Shown here: piece by piece, positions 10,301 to 25,014 of the stretch | Position numbering within the stretch: the stretch's first letter is position 1 | Layout of the letters: every line of letters begins with the position of its first letter | Origin: Dicaeum eximium | Taxonomy: Eukaryota > Chordata > Aves > Passeriformes > Dicaeidae | DNA length: 64,000 nt | Direction of reading: 5' to 3' | Assembly (NCBI GenBank): GCA_013396995.1 | Contig: VWZP01009941.1 | Coordinates: forward strand, 430-64,429 | Program-made: the position numbers and the translations under genes | The notes under the pieces: generated by a model | Databases searched by the model: none | The model's input: only the letters and a program-made list of their open reading frames with translations | Told to the model about the DNA's origin: nothing

Positions 10301-13300
10301 AATAAAAAAAATAAACCAAAGCAAAAAACCACTTCAGCTGAAAACCGACTAATATAATAAGGAAACAATCAAAAACAGTTAATAAAACTTCTGGCTTTGA
10401 TGACACAATTATTTTACACAGTGCTAAAAGAGTGTATCTCTCAAGTGTGTGTAAAATGTTGCCAAATCACAGAACAGTATGCAGAAATGGGCAGGGATTT
10501 TGTTGTATTGGCATGACCAGTTTGAAGACACTTGACTGGATAATGAAGACCAAACTGTTATAATGTGGAAATTACCTGTCACTACAAAGCACCTACTACC
10601 TAATCCTGCAAAGCACTTCAAGAAATACTCCAAAAGCAAGAAAAGAGAATCTAAGACCACTGGTTGCACCTGTCTCTTTGCATCCAGCCATGAAGAACAT
10701 CCTTCTGTTCTGGGCTGACACTGCCTGGGTTGACTCTGCTGAATCTGCCAACAGAATAAGGCTTAGCAAATAGACTGGGGAAAGGAGGATTCAGTCTCAG
10801 CTGTTTGCAGCCATCTGAGAGCTTCTGGTGATACATGCCACTCTGTTTGTGCTCGCTGCAAAATGCATACACCTTGGGGGAAAATATTAGTAATCTGGGC
10901 ACAAGAGCTAAAAACTTTCCAGTAGAATAATCTGAATCACATATTTGGCTTGGTTTCCTCATGGAAGAAATAGAAAGTCCCCTTGCTCTGTGAAATCAAC
11001 CATCATTCAACTAACTATTACATTTTTAAAGGACATTCTCAGTAAACTGCAAGGATGCCAAGACTGCTGCTGTGCCCTAATGATATATGTGAGACCTTAA
11101 TGTTGATAAAGAGCTCACAGTCATGAAGATTTTCTAGGAGAGAGCAAGAACTTCAGAAAATCTACCAACACATTAGCAAAATTAGCAATGTTGGGGGGAA
11201 CTCTTCTTGGACTCATGACAACCAGTCTGACCCGTTGTAACTTAAGGAGTAAAACTTAAGGAAGTAGAATTTCACCATAGATGTTTCTCTTGAGTAAAGA
11301 CTTCCCCCCAGCCAAAAAAAACCCCAACCAAACCTCACAGAAATACAGACCAAACAAATGGCTCTTCCCTCCATTAGCATCCTGTCTTGCTCCTTTTGAA
11401 CCACTACCACTGCTGTATCAGAGAAGATTTGATGCTGGGATATCAGGGCTGGGCTGGGTTAACCAAGCCACGTAAGATGGAACAACAGTGAACCACAGGA
11501 AAAGGTGAGGGGCTGGAGTTGTACTACAAAAGGACATAGTTCTGAAATTACTCACACTCAGGTTGTGCTTTCCTGTAACAATCCCTCTGTGCCCTCCAAG
11601 TTTGTTGTCAGTTAGCCAAACCCTTAGAGCCCTAAAGCCATCCTATTGTCAAACTGTCTACAATTCTCCTAAATTTTGCTGAGAGGAGCATTTAACAGAG
11701 GAAGATGTGGTCTGGTTGCCTGCAGTTCTTCCCATTAGCAGACTCAGTGGATAGAAAGAGTCACTTTAGAAGCATTCCTGTAGCCCTGATCCATTTATGT
11801 TCCTTGGGCACATGCAGGCATATTCATGAGCTCTCTATTCAAAACAGGTGAATTATTCTCAGCAGCACAACTAAATTTGAACTCTTGTCCTAGTAAAGGG
11901 CAGTAGTGGACAAGGTTCAGGGCAAGAGCATATTTGACACAGAAAAGGGAGGGGACAGATGTAACAGAGACATAAAAGGATTCTGCAGAACCAGATTTCC
12001 TTCATCCCACAGCTGACAAGACGTGGGATTTGCCTCTTTTTCCTCCCAGCAGTGACTCTGTCTTGGTGAAGGCAGCAGCAGAAGCAAGTCTCATTTTCTA
12101 GGGCTCTGGCACAGATGACATAAACTTGGGACCAGAGCTGATTTGTTCCTCAAGGCAATCTGCTGCCCTCAGCAGCTTCTGTGCTGCTAGAGCCTCAGGT
12201 CAGCTTTGTTCAGCAACCTTCTCTCAAGACAAACTCCTGCAGTCACAGGTGAAGCCTAAGTAAATTTGCTGTGCCTGCAGAGGCAAGAGAGGATTTCTCC
12301 TGGGACACCTGCTCAGGACTCCAAACAATGATGCCAAGCAGCATATACCTTGCAGTTACCTTCATCAGACAGGACCACTTCACCCCAAAGGTGGCTGAAA
12401 GTGAACAAAAAGTTGTGTTTTAAGGCACACCAAGGGTTCTCTCATTTGCCATTTTCACAACTCTCAAAGGGGTACAAAATATAATAGTTTCTCTTTGTTC
12501 ACTCCAGTTGAAAGAAACCAGAAATTTAATTTTGATGCCACTGTAAACAGTCCAGTCTTGAGCTGGTAAATCTGGCTGATAATTATCTTTGACCTGAGAC
12601 TCTTCTTTTTTATTCTTCTAAGATAAACTCCTCGGTTTTTCCCCTCTTCCTTGTGCATCACACCCAGGTAACTGAAATGCTACACATCAGTCCCAGCTTG
12701 GCCAGTGCTTCTTCTCCTCCTTTATCCTCCACTCTCTCTGAATCATGTCCTACTTTCTCCCATGCCCTCTCCTTCCCCACCTGTTCTTCCTTTGGGAATG
12801 AGCAGAATTACACATCCATCTGCCTTAACTGTTTCCTATGTTTCTGCTAGGAGAGATTGGAAGGATGAAAGACAGGGAAAAGCGGTGCAGAAAATACACT
12901 GAACTGAAATGTGAAGCTACACTGAACATGCCTTCTACAATCTCCTCTTTCTGCTTTATCTCTTCTCCTTTGCAATCCTGTGGAAAACAGGAGGAAACCA
13001 GGAGGAAAAAACCCACTGCATGGCTGTCAGCTTCAAAGCAGGAGAAAAGAAAAACCCCTTCCTCTCTGAGCTGTGATTACATCTCACAATAGATGACTTC
13101 CCACGCTTCTCTGGGAGAATCCCTGGCTGCTCTCTTGTTCCTGTGGGGTCACACAAACAGCTGAACAAACAGCAGTAATACCTGTGGGAAAAAGACAGAG
13201 TGATCTACCCCTCTTTCTCCAAGTTTCTTCATTTTTCTATAACCCTGCCTGCCTCCTAAGGAACTTCCAGCTCCTCACTTTGGCACACAGTGCCCAACAA

Positions 13301-16300
13301 TTGTGATGCTCTACTCAAGGTGGCACCAAGCACTGCTGTCCCTAGCCATGTGGGGAGGAATCTCTCTGCTTTCAGCCACGTGCCCTTGCTGGTGTTTGGG
13401 TAAAGCAGTGCCCAGCTCTTGCTAATCTCTAGTATTCATGATGACATGTTGTTCCAAAACAAAGCAAGAAGAAAGAGATGAAACCTGGATTATTTTTTAA
13501 ACAGCGTATTTGGGAGTAGCCAATTAACTTCTGGGTTTGAGTTTTCAGACTGGAATAATTTCCAAGTCCCGTTCTACCTTTCCCTTCTCTTACTGTCTTA
13601 TCTGTTTATCCTCCACCTCAAAAATAAAGGCCAAGTATCCTCCATCCCAAACATATAGGATAAGGATGATTGTTTTTCCCCTTTTAAATCCAGGAATCTT
13701 TTTAATCCTGGACGTGAGACAATGGGAAACATACTAAGAGGTGAGAGGAGAGGCTTGGCAACACAAGAGAGAATGCAGTAAACCAGTTATTTATTTTCCA
13801 ATCATTAAACTCCACACCCTAGAGTTACTGGTCTTTATGGCAGCTTGGTCAAATAGAAAAAGACACAGAAGAGCAGAGGAGAAAGGTCCTATGTTTCCAA
13901 ACTGATGTATGGACAAGGTGCCAAATGATTGCATTTCATTCATTTGCCACAAACTGGGTTAGCTTTGAGCTTGAAGGAGAGAGAATAGCAGGTTTTTAAG
14001 TACTGCTTCTGGGTCTGGCATCAACATTTCTGTTGCCATAATGAGTCAGACATCAGAGGCAATACACATGAAAGGATGCAGGCCAATGCCTAGGCAAACA
14101 GAAGTGGGAAAGCAGAACTGAAAAATAAGTGTGTGTGTCAGGGAAGAAGGACTCCATCCTCACAAAACTTTTGAAATTATAACCTCAATTTCCTTTATTT
14201 CATCAAATCAATTCATTTCAAAATAAACCCACTACCACCACCACCACCAATACAAAAACCCCTCTAGAATTCTGGGCAAAGTTAATTTGCCAGAGGCAGA
14301 GTTTGTTCTGTTAATTGCCATTTGCCATGTACCAATGCCACAGTCCCCAAATGCTCTTGCACATTTCCCATCAGGCAAGCACACACACGATTAAGAACAT
14401 TTGAGCAGTCATCCTTAGAACTGTGAAAAACATTAATCCTTAAATGAAGGGAAATCAGTCTTCTGAGCCACAGAAACCATGGCCTCAGATGCTCCTTCCC
14501 TTTGCCTTTAGCCAGGGCTCCTGATGGGCTGTTGGATGATTAGGGGTAGAGAACTCTGGCAACAGACTATGGGGTGGAAAGTGCATTGATGCAAAACATT
14601 TCCAAATCTGATTTGCACCCTTTCTTGGAGTCTTCACTGGGATCCCAGAGCAGTCCAGAGACACATTTGGCACTTTTCAGCTGTCAAGTAACTCCCTCAG
14701 TTGCTCTTTTATGCCTCACATTTCCATCGTCTTTTCTTCCTCCTTTCTTTTTCAGACCACTCCTTCTTCTCTGACTCCTCTTTCAACTTCTATCATTGTT
14801 ACCTAGAGAGTTGATATGTGTTGCTTGGTGCTTTTCCTTACTATTTCTTGTTCTCTCCAACACTTTATCAAACATAATTGTCACAAAGAAAATGTTTATT
14901 CCAAGAAGTTTCAGTGATCTGCTAATCAACTAGTACAAAATAATCAACTAGAGAACTCTAGAAGATCTCCCATGTCCCTTCCTGTCCTTTGTTACTAGGC
15001 TTCCTTTACCATACCAGGACTTGTCTATTGATAGTTTTACTAACATGACTGACTAATGGGTAAGTTTCCATTTTATTTTGACCAAAAAATTGTACTGATA
15101 GAGTCTCATCACTGTTAGCACAGTTGCATTGATGTGAAGATACAAGTGGGCACCACCTCTTTGATCTTGGTTAGATCATGGAAACTGCTTTCCATCTTGG
15201 GAATCAGAGCTGCAAAATTCTGTCTTGCAAAATTATGTGAGATAAAAAACCTTTACTAAAGCACACAGAATTCAATAACCTTGTATATAACCCTCTGATA
15301 CCTCCATTGTTACAGTGTTAAATGGTGTTGATGCAACACAAGCCAAAATGGTGAGGTCACTGCTCCAATAGGAACACAGTAATGAGGCCCAATATCCACA
15401 CAGAACTTGCACTCACATGTTATTGTTCTGGAATCAGTTAATGGTTAACATGGATTAACCTTTTGTGCCTTATGGACATAATATCAGTGTTTCTCAAAAA
15501 TGTAGGGATACACAGAGACACTGTAGGGATTTTGGAATACATTCTATTCTTTAGGATTACGTAGTGTTGGAAAGCAAAGATCTTACAGAATATTAAAAAT
15601 GTGTTGAATTCCTGACTCTGCTGCCAAGAATCAGCCATCACATTACATGTAGTGCCCTGGTATTTCAGGCCATGCCTGCCTTGTGTGATCCCATGCATGT
15701 GCTGAAAATAAAGAGAACGTGATAAGGCAGCAGAAACATGATTAAGCTTCTATCTGAAATGGGATCCTGACTCTCTCATGCTGCTGAGAGCTTGTGGGCA
15801 CCAAAGAGAATATGGTAAGTTTGCTCAGCAAACTACAGGTGTGACATTAATACAAGTTACCCAACACTAGAGTCTTCCATAGAGCCACAGCTAAAATAGA
15901 TCTGTTTCCCCACTAATTAGCTTAAAGCCAGCATAGCTATGTTGCTTCTCCTACTGCCACATTTTCTTTTGCACTTAATGATCTAATCACATCCTCCTTT
16001 TTCTACAGGGCCTTTGCCTCAATCAGTGCCCAGGATGGATGCGACTCATTGAATAGGCATCTGTAGTCTGACAGTTTGTCTCAGATTTGCCTGGAGCTCA
16101 AGATACATCCTTTGATTATATCCCTGCCTCTGCTGCAAAGTTTCTGTGCTAGAGTACTGGACTAGTATCTTAAACCAGACAAAGTGGGCACAAAAAAACC
16201 TCTTTTTTTGCTGTGGGTGTCTGACGGTAATGACTTGAGATCTCATTTGTGAAAGAGCTAAGTGCTCATTACATGCAACTGGGGCAGAATGCTGCAAAAT

Positions 16301-17725
16301 GCTAAATACTCTGAAAAAGAGAGACACTCAGAGGTTCAAAATTAAAATTAGTAAGACAGTGTCATCCATGATCTCCCTGGACTCCCTTTTCTTTATCCAA
16401 AATACTTCTTCCAGTATAGGGACAGTGTGACAGAAACAAGTACATATCTGCCAAATGCTAGTTTTGGGGTTTCAAATCCTCATTAGAACAAAAGGAAAAC
16501 CATTCTCATGTCTGAAGCATGGACCTCTGTCTCATACATGTTCCAGGAGTTTAGGCTCTCCTATGTAGTTGCTCAAGTCAGCAGACTTTTGGTTCTTCTA
16601 GATCATTTGTCCACTCAGTTTAACCAAGAAGGCTTTGCCCTTCATGATTTAATCAAAACTGAAAAATTTCAGCAAAAAACTTCAATTTTGACAGACCTTT
16701 TCTTGTCAGACAACTGTTTTGTACATATTTCCTGAACTGCTGAGACTATGGCAAGATTCTGGGACGAGTGTGCCAGTCCCACTGTACAAGTTTTTGTTTG
16801 CAGGAGTTGCTGCTCTGGGAGAAGTCAAGCCAGGCTTGCAAAGGCATGTCTGAAGTTCATCTGAACTCTTCTGTATCGACTACAGATGCTCCACAGTTCC
16901 AGGGGAGCTCTCCTGGCTCAGGTCATCATGCCATGTCACAGACACAGAGGGTGACCAACTTCCTTGGTAAGCCCAGTAACTCTGGACCATCCATCCAACC
17001 TCAAGGCCCTCAGGTTTGCCCAGAAGGCTACAGTGCTTCAGGCTCAAAGTAGTCAATGGATGCAACATGACACAAACTATTTGAATGAATGGATTGAATA
17101 CTGATTGAATATTGAACCTATGTAAATGTCAAAGCTTTATACCTCCTTCACATACATACATTCCTGTCCACTCCACATCTGAATCTCTTCATCTTTATGG
17201 AGAAGACTTTAAGTGTCTCAGAAAAGAGATCACCTGTCCTTCAAGGCTGATGTCCAAGGGCAGCAAGGAGCAGCTTAAGCAGCCCTATTTACTAGGCACT
17301 ACAAAAGCAGCTGTAATCAAAGATGTTCCAAGGAGATGAGCTGCTCATCTCATCCCTCTTGGACTCCAGCCAGGTAGTTTGCTTTTCCAGCAAACCTTCC
17401 CACTTTTAGAAGACAAGAAAATTTAGGCAAGACTACTAAAAAAAATGGAAAGATTTCAGGAGGCTGTGGCAGCAACTACAGCCTTTGCTGTCTGGGTTCT
17501 GTGCACATCATTTTACTGTGGGAGCAGTTCTTTTCTGCAGCATGCTAGAGTTTCTTGTGCAGTGTCAAATTTGGGATAATTTTGACGTCTGGTCTGTGGC
17601 ACTCATCCATCTGTTGTAACTGAGTAGGTGTTGGGTGGGGTTGACAGGAGAGACTTGTTTAAGTGCTTGTTTTCCTCCTGTAGAGGAATGGCAGAGCCAG
17701 TTTAGTAATTAATTAAATACTCATC

Positions 17726-17765
17726 TAAAAAACCAAACAAACAAACAAAAAAAAAAACCAAAAAA
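17726..17765. repeat. A-rich AAAC/A simple repeat
   Basis: About 40 bases of A runs with CAAA and CCAAA units, following TAATTAATTAA. It could be the tail of a decayed retroposon, but no body is recognisable beside it. Confidence 0.65.
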
Positions 17766-17897
17766 GTGTGTGCTGATATTCTAAAGAAATAGTGAATAAG
17801 TCAGCTGTCACTTCTCACTGCTGAAATGTGGGGACATTGTTCCGACTTCTGCTTGGTTCCATATTTTTTAGGATGCCTTCCTCATTGGGCTGGCACT

Positions 17898-18000
17898 CTG
17901 GTTTCTATTCCCTGACTCAGCCAACTGCCTCCTGGCTGAATTTGGATAGGTCACTCCATCTTTTGTGCAGCAGTTTCCCTCTCTGGAAAATGCATCCAAA
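17898..18000 (-). mobile_element. MIR/CORE-SINE-like relic
   Basis: The plus strand carries the order CTGACTCAGCCA, GGATAGGTCACTCC, then CAGTTTCCCTCTCTGGAAAATG. This follows the reverse-complement MIR pattern of CTGACTCTGCCAC, GGGCAAGTCACTT, CAGTTTCCCCATCTGTAAAATGG. Divergence is high and there are no visible target duplications, as expected of an ancient inactive copy. Recognised by eye from the known consensus; an alignment would be needed to set exact ends. Confidence 0.5.
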
Positions 18001-20003
18001 GTAAAACACCTCTTTTTTAAAAACTTTGAAATCTGCTGATAAAAAATGCAACAGGATAGGTGGCCAATATAATTACTACCACTATATTAATTTGTGGTTA
18101 TTCTATTCAAATAATCATAATTTCAAATTAACCTTTGCTGTCATCTGCTCATAGCAAAAGAAAGGATCTGAGCACAGTGAAAACAAATCCACAACTTCTA
18201 TGGCTGACTCTCTGTGTCGTTTGGGAACTTGTTTCTCTCATTTCACTCAGAACAGAGCACAAAAATACATCTCCTTGTTTAACTGTCTGCTCATAATCTT
18301 CCCACCCTTCACAAATGCATGGTGCACCAAGCAACCTGTGAGAGACTAGGGAATGTTCCACCTGCTCTGTTTTAACTTCTGGACAGACCTTGGTATTCAT
18401 TTCTTTGCCTTAGGACAGTGACTCCTGCTGTTCTGTTTGCCAGTCTGCTGGGATGTAGTTGGGCTTTCTATTTAGCAATCAGTTTTACTCTGCTCTGTGA
18501 TCAGTTTATGGATTGAAGAAGTTATTGATAACACTTGGAAATACCTTCCATTTATTATGTAAATGTACTAGATAACCAAGGAAACAGGGGAACTCCTTAT
18601 GCATAGCTCAATACAGTCATTTTTGTCCAGTGTGTGTAATCCTGTGAGGTTCTGACCACCTCCACGAAACCCTGGCACAGGCAGGGATGCTCAGAGCAGC
18701 TTGTAAATTGCTATTTTGTGACTGGCAGATATGAATGTCACATTCATTAATACCAGAGTATATTTAAAGATGTGCACTGAGCTGTGGAGGTTACACAGTC
18801 TGTGCTTGTGAACAGAAAACTGTGCGACGTGGCTTTTCACTTTCCTCCTTCCCCTTCTCGTGTGCACACAGCAAGAGGTTTTAGCCTGGGAGTCTGTGGG
18901 AGAGTTTGTGGGAAGGCATTGGCTATTGAATGCTTTGTATTTCCTGGTGGCCTCTAAAGCCTGGAATCTCAGCACTCTCAGAGTTCAGCAATTTTGCACC
19001 TAAGATTATCAGTCCTGTTACAAAAAACAAATGTCAAATCCTGGGCTTTCAAAAATCCTAGGCTTTCAAATGCAGTGTTTTCTAAAATACTCTATTAGAG
19101 AAGATCAGAAGCATCTACTGGGGACACAGATAAAGAAGAATAAAATGCAATGTCCTTTTTTTTTTTTGTTTTGATTTAGATAAAAAAATTCAGTGTTGAT
19201 TATATCACCCTGAAGGTATCTACCATTTTATCTGTAATGTTACTCTTTGCCAGGGAAAGGTGGAGGAATTAAATGGATTTTATTTGTAGATCAGGTTAGG
19301 CAGGGAGGTTCATGTGATTATTTCTTAGCTTGCAGACTAAAGCATGTACTGTATGTTAGAACTAAATTCATCTTCCATTTCTCTACTGTGATTTGTGCCA
19401 TAATAAACTTTAAGTTTCTTCTCTAAATTATTTCATTCTCTTATAATTTCCTCTGGTGACTCCTGGACCCTGAAGTGCCACTAGCTGCAAAATTACAGAT
19501 AGGAGTATTTTGAACTTCAGTCATGCACAAGAAATTGATAATCCTGACATCCCACAAATACTGTATTTGGTGTGAGATGAAACGAACTTATTCACTGCTT
19601 TAATCATGTCCTATTCATTTCTATAAACCAGGATTTCTCTTTATGCAAGCATCTCTCCATTTCTTTCTTGCCCACTCCAGGACTGACAAAATTTCAAATA
19701 ACTCATAACAAACGGAACACTTTTTGCAGCAGAACATGATCTCTGCAGGAGTAAGGGAAGGAAAATGCACAAGAGCAGTGAAAAGAACCTTTGGATTACA
19801 AAATTTAGTAATTTTTGTAGGAAAAAAAATATGAAGGCTCCCGTACAGTTCTCCTTAAAACTGGATCACAGCTTTGTTGTAAGGCACTAAGTCCCATTTT
19901 TGTGCAGTCTGCAGTCTCTCTCCCAAGGACCAAGCCCAGGTGAATCTCACTGTGCCAGCCCATGCTGAGCTGAATGATATTTGCTGTTAGTTATAAAATC
20001 TTC

Positions 20004-20070
20004 GAATCATAGAATAGTTTGGGTTGGAAGGGACCATTAAAGGTCATCTAGTTCATCCTGCACCAGGGAG
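20004..20070 (-). mobile_element. CR1 LINE, short 3'-end fragment
   Basis: AATCATAGAATAGTTTGGGT followed by TGGAAGGGACC and AGGTCATCTAGTTC is the reverse complement of the bird CR1 3' end. The octamer-type terminal repeat (ATTCTATGATTC) is at the left side. Only about 67 bases are present, so this is a severely 5'-truncated insertion on the minus strand with no coding capacity. It is a strong sign of avian or reptilian DNA. Confidence 0.9.
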
Positions 20071-23000
20071 TTTCCATTTAGTATCAAAACGGAATTCCTC
20101 TTATCAGTTTTAGACTTTCTGGCTTTATGTTTCCTTTTGCATTTCTGATCTTTGTGAGATCATTGCCCTGGCTGGTTCAGTATGCAAAGACAGGGAAATA
20201 AACATGGAAATAGGCAGGAGTGATGCTGCAGCCACCTCTAGCCAAGAATTTAGAAAAGTTGAGTCTTCCAGGAATAACACTGGTTTCTTATTTACAAAGT
20301 AGCGCTGCTACACAAAAAAATTCCTAATATTGTGGGAGAGCAAAATGAAAGATTGAATTTCTTTTCCCAACTGTATTGATTATATAATTTACTTTTATGT
20401 AAAGTAAACCATCTCCTCTCTTAACAAACCAGCTCTTTTGGTGCATTTTGGGTCCGTTCTGTGCTTAGCTCTTGTGCACCAGGCTGAGCAGACCAGTTCA
20501 CTCGGGTGAGGAGCCTGGCTGTGTTCGGGGAGCCTCTCTCACTGACCTCCAGGTTCTGGTGCTGCCTGGAGCCTCTCCAGCTTTGCTTTCAGGAGACTGA
20601 GCACCACAGTCTGCCCCTCCTACTGCTGCCCTGCTCTTACATGACAAAGAAAATAAGAGGGTTTAAGAGGTTTTTCATGACCTGAGAGGGTCTTCAGAGA
20701 ACACAAAATATTTCCGCTTGTATCTGGCACTTTCTGTGTTGGCAAAGCAATAAAATTAATGTTACCTTTCTCTTCATCTCAGCTCATTTGGGTCCCCAAG
20801 TTTTTCAGGGTTGTCTTGCCCTGGGTGAGCAAGGGCCAGATAATTTTCCCAATGTTGTTACGTTTATATGTTCCACGTTATTGTTTTGATAATTCATCAA
20901 AGGATTCTACTGCCTTCCTTGCCAAGCTTTCATTTTTCATTCCTGCAACACTTGCTTTGTTTTGTAAAATAGATCTAGGGCAGAATTTCTCATCTCACTT
21001 CATGATTACTAGATTTTCTTAAAAACATCTTCTGAGATAAATTATCAAAGACTTTATGAAATTTCCTTAGAAGTTTATATTAAATGGTTCTACATAATCA
21101 CTGAGATATTCAAGATTTTTTTAGAAACTTCTGTTTCACTGTTACTGGATCAGCCATGTTTAGGATTAAGATTTTTTTAGTTTGCTAACATATTTCAACA
21201 TCTCTATCTTTCTTTCTCCTTTGTTTGAGATGATCTTGATTTTAAAGTAAAATACATGCAATGTTCTATAGCTTTGGTACAGCAGAATAGTCTATTTTTA
21301 AGGGGAACTTGCATGATTTTGTTAGCAGCTATCAGTCTTGATTGATGCCATCTGCTCTGGGAGGTTTGTTACTTTAGCATGTCAATCCTGCAGTTTCTCT
21401 TCTGATACCTCAGTGTTTGACAGGCACCCATCTACAGTAATTAAATAGAATATCTGAAGACTGACTGCATTTTCAATTGGTAAAGACTGATGGGAGGATG
21501 TAATGTAGTCTCTATAATTGTATCTTGTCATTTTTAACTGCCCCTTTGATCCAGCAAATTCACTAATTCTGTTTTATATATTTTAATTTCTTGTTTGTTT
21601 GTAGAAATGTGTCTCCTTGCATTTGAAATATCCTCTCAGTCCTCCTGTTTCCCATCTTTCATTTTCCCTTGCCAGTTTACGTTCCTGTCTTTTGGGTTAG
21701 CCAGGGCTAGATTTCCTTTTCCTGAAGGTTACCTGTTTGGTTCATCATGCTGTGTTCGTTTTTTCTAGCCTTCCTGCTTCCTTTTTGGTTTCAGGGTATG
21801 CATACCTTCTGTGATGCAATTGTGGTATGCTTAAGTAGTTCCATGTTGAGGGTAAGGATTGTAATGCCTTCACTTCTGACTCGCTCTCTGCACTTCTCTC
21901 CAACCCTCTCCTCCCTCCAAATGCAAGAAATTTAAAGGATTATATTTTAATTGCAGTGAAGTTTAAGTATTATATTGTTATTAGCCTTCCATCTGCACCC
22001 CAGGAGGCCTTATACGATGTTTTCTATTTCTTGTGTTTCACCAGGGTGGGGGGAGGTAATTGTGTATTAGCTACTTTATTTAGGACTGGCACAGACCCAA
22101 GTCCCTACACTTCTTGAAATTGCATGAAGTGCAGTTCTGACACAAACAAGCAACAAATATAATTTCAAATAAAGGTCCTGCCAAGGCACTTTGAAGGGAA
22201 ATGATAAATTCAGATTGGTCAGACTGATGCTGGAGCAGGCTTCATTGAGTTCAAGGGCACTACCAGGATTTTGGAAAAAAGGCTGGGTGTGTTATCAGAC
22301 TGCTGCTCTCTAGAAAAGTAGAGTTGCTTTGTTGTTTTTTTTTACACCATGATCCTGTTTAACCATGTTTGCTAAACAAGCAACTGGAAAAAAAGAGTAA
22401 GAAAAATCCTGGTTTAAGACCAAGAGACACAGATGCTTTGTTTTAGCATCTCTCTGCCATGGTAGGACAAACTGCTTTAATCAGTTTCAAAAACCATGCA
22501 CAGCTCTGGAACCCAGAGGAAAAATAGAAGCATTTAAAGGAAAATGCCCAGAGCACTGAGAAGGGGAGGAAAGGGAGGAAAGATGTGACATCTTGCCTTC
22601 TGCTCACACACTGACAGGAGGAATATGATCTGTACAGGAAGTAAAAATTAGGGATGGGTCAGGCAAAGCTCTGAATATGAACAAATGGTTTGCATGTCGA
22701 GCCTGGCTATGAATGGCACCAGGTCACTGGACTGCAAAGATGCAACCAAGTCCACACAGGTCCAGCTTGGACTGGGGGACCTGGGAGTGTTCCAAGTCTG
22801 GATGACTGATCCAGTTCCATCCCAGTTCCCTTCCCTGCAAGTGAGCATGGCAGCCAGGTGGGAGCTGTGCACCCTTCAAGCTACATTGCCAGTTTGGGTG
22901 TCTCAGGAGCACAGCAAGGCATAAATGCCACTGCACATGGTGGAGGCCACTTCTGAGAGAGTCACCAACTTCAGCACAGTGGGGTGGGGCCTGTTTGGCT

Positions 23001-23994
23001 GTGGCTAACTGGAGTCAAGGGGAAATGTCTCCTCCCTGATATAAGTGCAGGACTGACACCTTTACAGAGAAGAAGCAGCAATCTCCAGCTTTATATTAAG
23101 CTTTCTGTGGCCATGGCAGTGAGACATTACAATCACTAGAATTCAACTCTGAAAGGAGTTGCATAAAAGAAAATTATAGCACCACCATACTTTTTAGGAG
23201 AAAATGAAAGAAGATTTTTTTTTTTTTGAAACTGACCCTTGGCATCCTGTTTAAAAGAGCTTGAAACTATCTGAACTACACAAGGGAAAAAAAAAAAAAA
23301 GAAAGAAAAACATGCCCACAAGGGCTGAAAAAATCACTTCAGTAATAGATGGCTTTTAACTTTACATCAGAAAATGTTTGGCAGGCATAATTTTAAAGTG
23401 TTAGGAAAATGTGTGTGATGACTGCTTGGGTGAAAGAGCAAATGTAGTCCACAGTGAGATTTATCAAATGTTCACATAAGCAATCAGAATCTGGCAGGGC
23501 CAGCCGCCCATGGAGAGGGGCAAAGAGGATCACAGCTCTAAACTTTGAAAATTTAATGAAGCTCACTGACTTCTCACAGGAAATTTTTTTTTGAGCATGT
23601 TCATGTGTCGTGGGAATGCTAGTGAGCAGACTATGACAAAATGCCAGCTATAAGGCATAAAGGAAACCAAGCACTCCAAACCCCACCAAAATCCTACCCA
23701 CCCTTTTTCCTTTTTAAAGCTGCAAACATTCTTGATGTCTCAATACCCCTGAGCATCCTTATGTGTTATCCTTAATCACACAGACAAGCCTATTGACCTG
23801 AATGGGGTTATCAGGAGTCTTCCAGGATTGGCCTCTTTTCAAAGAGACCTGAAAAGCACCAAATTTCCTGGGCCTTGCACAGGAATAGGTACAGAGCCTT
23901 GAGCTCTGGTGGAAGGAGCAGACAGTGCTGTCTGGGTGATTCATGAAAGCAGGAGCTGATACCTGTTTACAAAGGGAAAGAGGGACATCAAGGC

Positions 23995-24028
23995 AAAAAA
24001 AAAAAAAGAAAAAAAAAGAAAAAAAAAG
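23995..24028. repeat. Poly-A tract with regular G interruptions
   Basis: A runs broken by single G bases at roughly 10-base spacing. Simple repeat with no attached element recognised. Confidence 0.8.
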
Positions 24029-25014
24029 TAGTTTTCCTTAGTTTTATGTTACAAATATCTAAGCAGCTTGCTTTTGTCATTCTGCTGGAATAACATCCTA
24101 TCAAAGTGTATTTCTACAGCATCTTTGTGGCACAAGAAGATTTAAAAAGAAAGGTTTTATAGTTCAGACACCTCATAGATCTCTCCTCCCACTGCCTGAC
24201 TGACACATGACCTTTCTGCAGCAAGCAGTGACACTTGGGAAGGTGTGTGCTTGGGAGTGTGGGGCTGTGACAGCAATGTACCCCCATCCAGAGTGCTCCT
24301 GGCTCCTGTGGGCCAGAAATGAGGCACCAAATGACACACCCAGGCAGTAAGGTGCCCCAGACCTGATGTGGGCTTTTGGAGAGTGATAGAGGTGCTAGAA
24401 ATAGGCAACAGCCAGGCCTTGCTGAAAACATCAGAGGAGGGAACCAGATGGGCGAGTCTTATGCTCCTTGTAAGAGCCTTGACAGGTTGTGGATAATTAG
24501 TTTGAGTAGACTGGAGGCAAGCCAGCAATACCTTGGTCTAGATCCCACATGTGGGAAGTATGTGTGGGAGTTAGGGGCACCTTGTGTCTCCCAGGAACAG
24601 GGTGTGTCCTACATGTAAAGAGTCAGAATTTGATCCTGTTTTTCACTTTTATCAGGACTGTGCTGACTTTCCAAGTCCCCAAGGATACATGAAAGTCATA
24701 TGTCTGTTTGGCCCAAATTGCTAGCAATTCATACTTTCCATATGAAGCTCACCATAAAATAACAAAAAAGAAATTACTTAATTGAATATGTTTGGAATCT
24801 AGTATCAGAGGAGTGTAACAAATAGGAAACAGTCAAGCACCATACAATCAAAGAGTTAGAGAGAAGTTACAAATTTCAACACACATGCCAGCTGCCTTGA
24901 GGAAAAACAATCAAAACCACTACATTTAATATGGCTATGCATCTAGAATAATTTCCATCTAGACATGGAGAAACACTTAACATATTTTGCTTGAGATTTC
25001 CCCATTATATTTTT

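Larger units (their letters stand above)
1906..20003. other. Gene-free AT-rich stretch, left part
   Basis: About 18 kb with no gene that I can support. Reading frames are mostly under 110 codons, lie on both strands and match no family I recognise. It contains poly-T runs at 2162-2173 and 2214-2238, a palindrome cluster at 2921-2970, a duplicated CCAAT decamer at 4281-4300, a CAC-triplet run near 14235, an A-rich tract at 17726-17765 and a MIR-like relic at 17898-18000. The first 300 bases past the CpG island (1906-2070) are rich in AATTA-type motifs and may still belong to promoter-proximal regulatory DNA. Confidence 0.6.

Noticed and set aside
14230..14255. CAC triplet run considered as a repeat array or CRISPR-like pattern
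   Set aside because: Only about four triplets; no spaced repeats with unique spacers occur anywhere, and the DNA is vertebrate.
22648..24618. Overlapping open frames at 22.6-22.9 and 24.1-24.6 kb
   Set aside because: Frames are open on both strands simultaneously, the translations show no recognisable domain, and no splice sites frame them.
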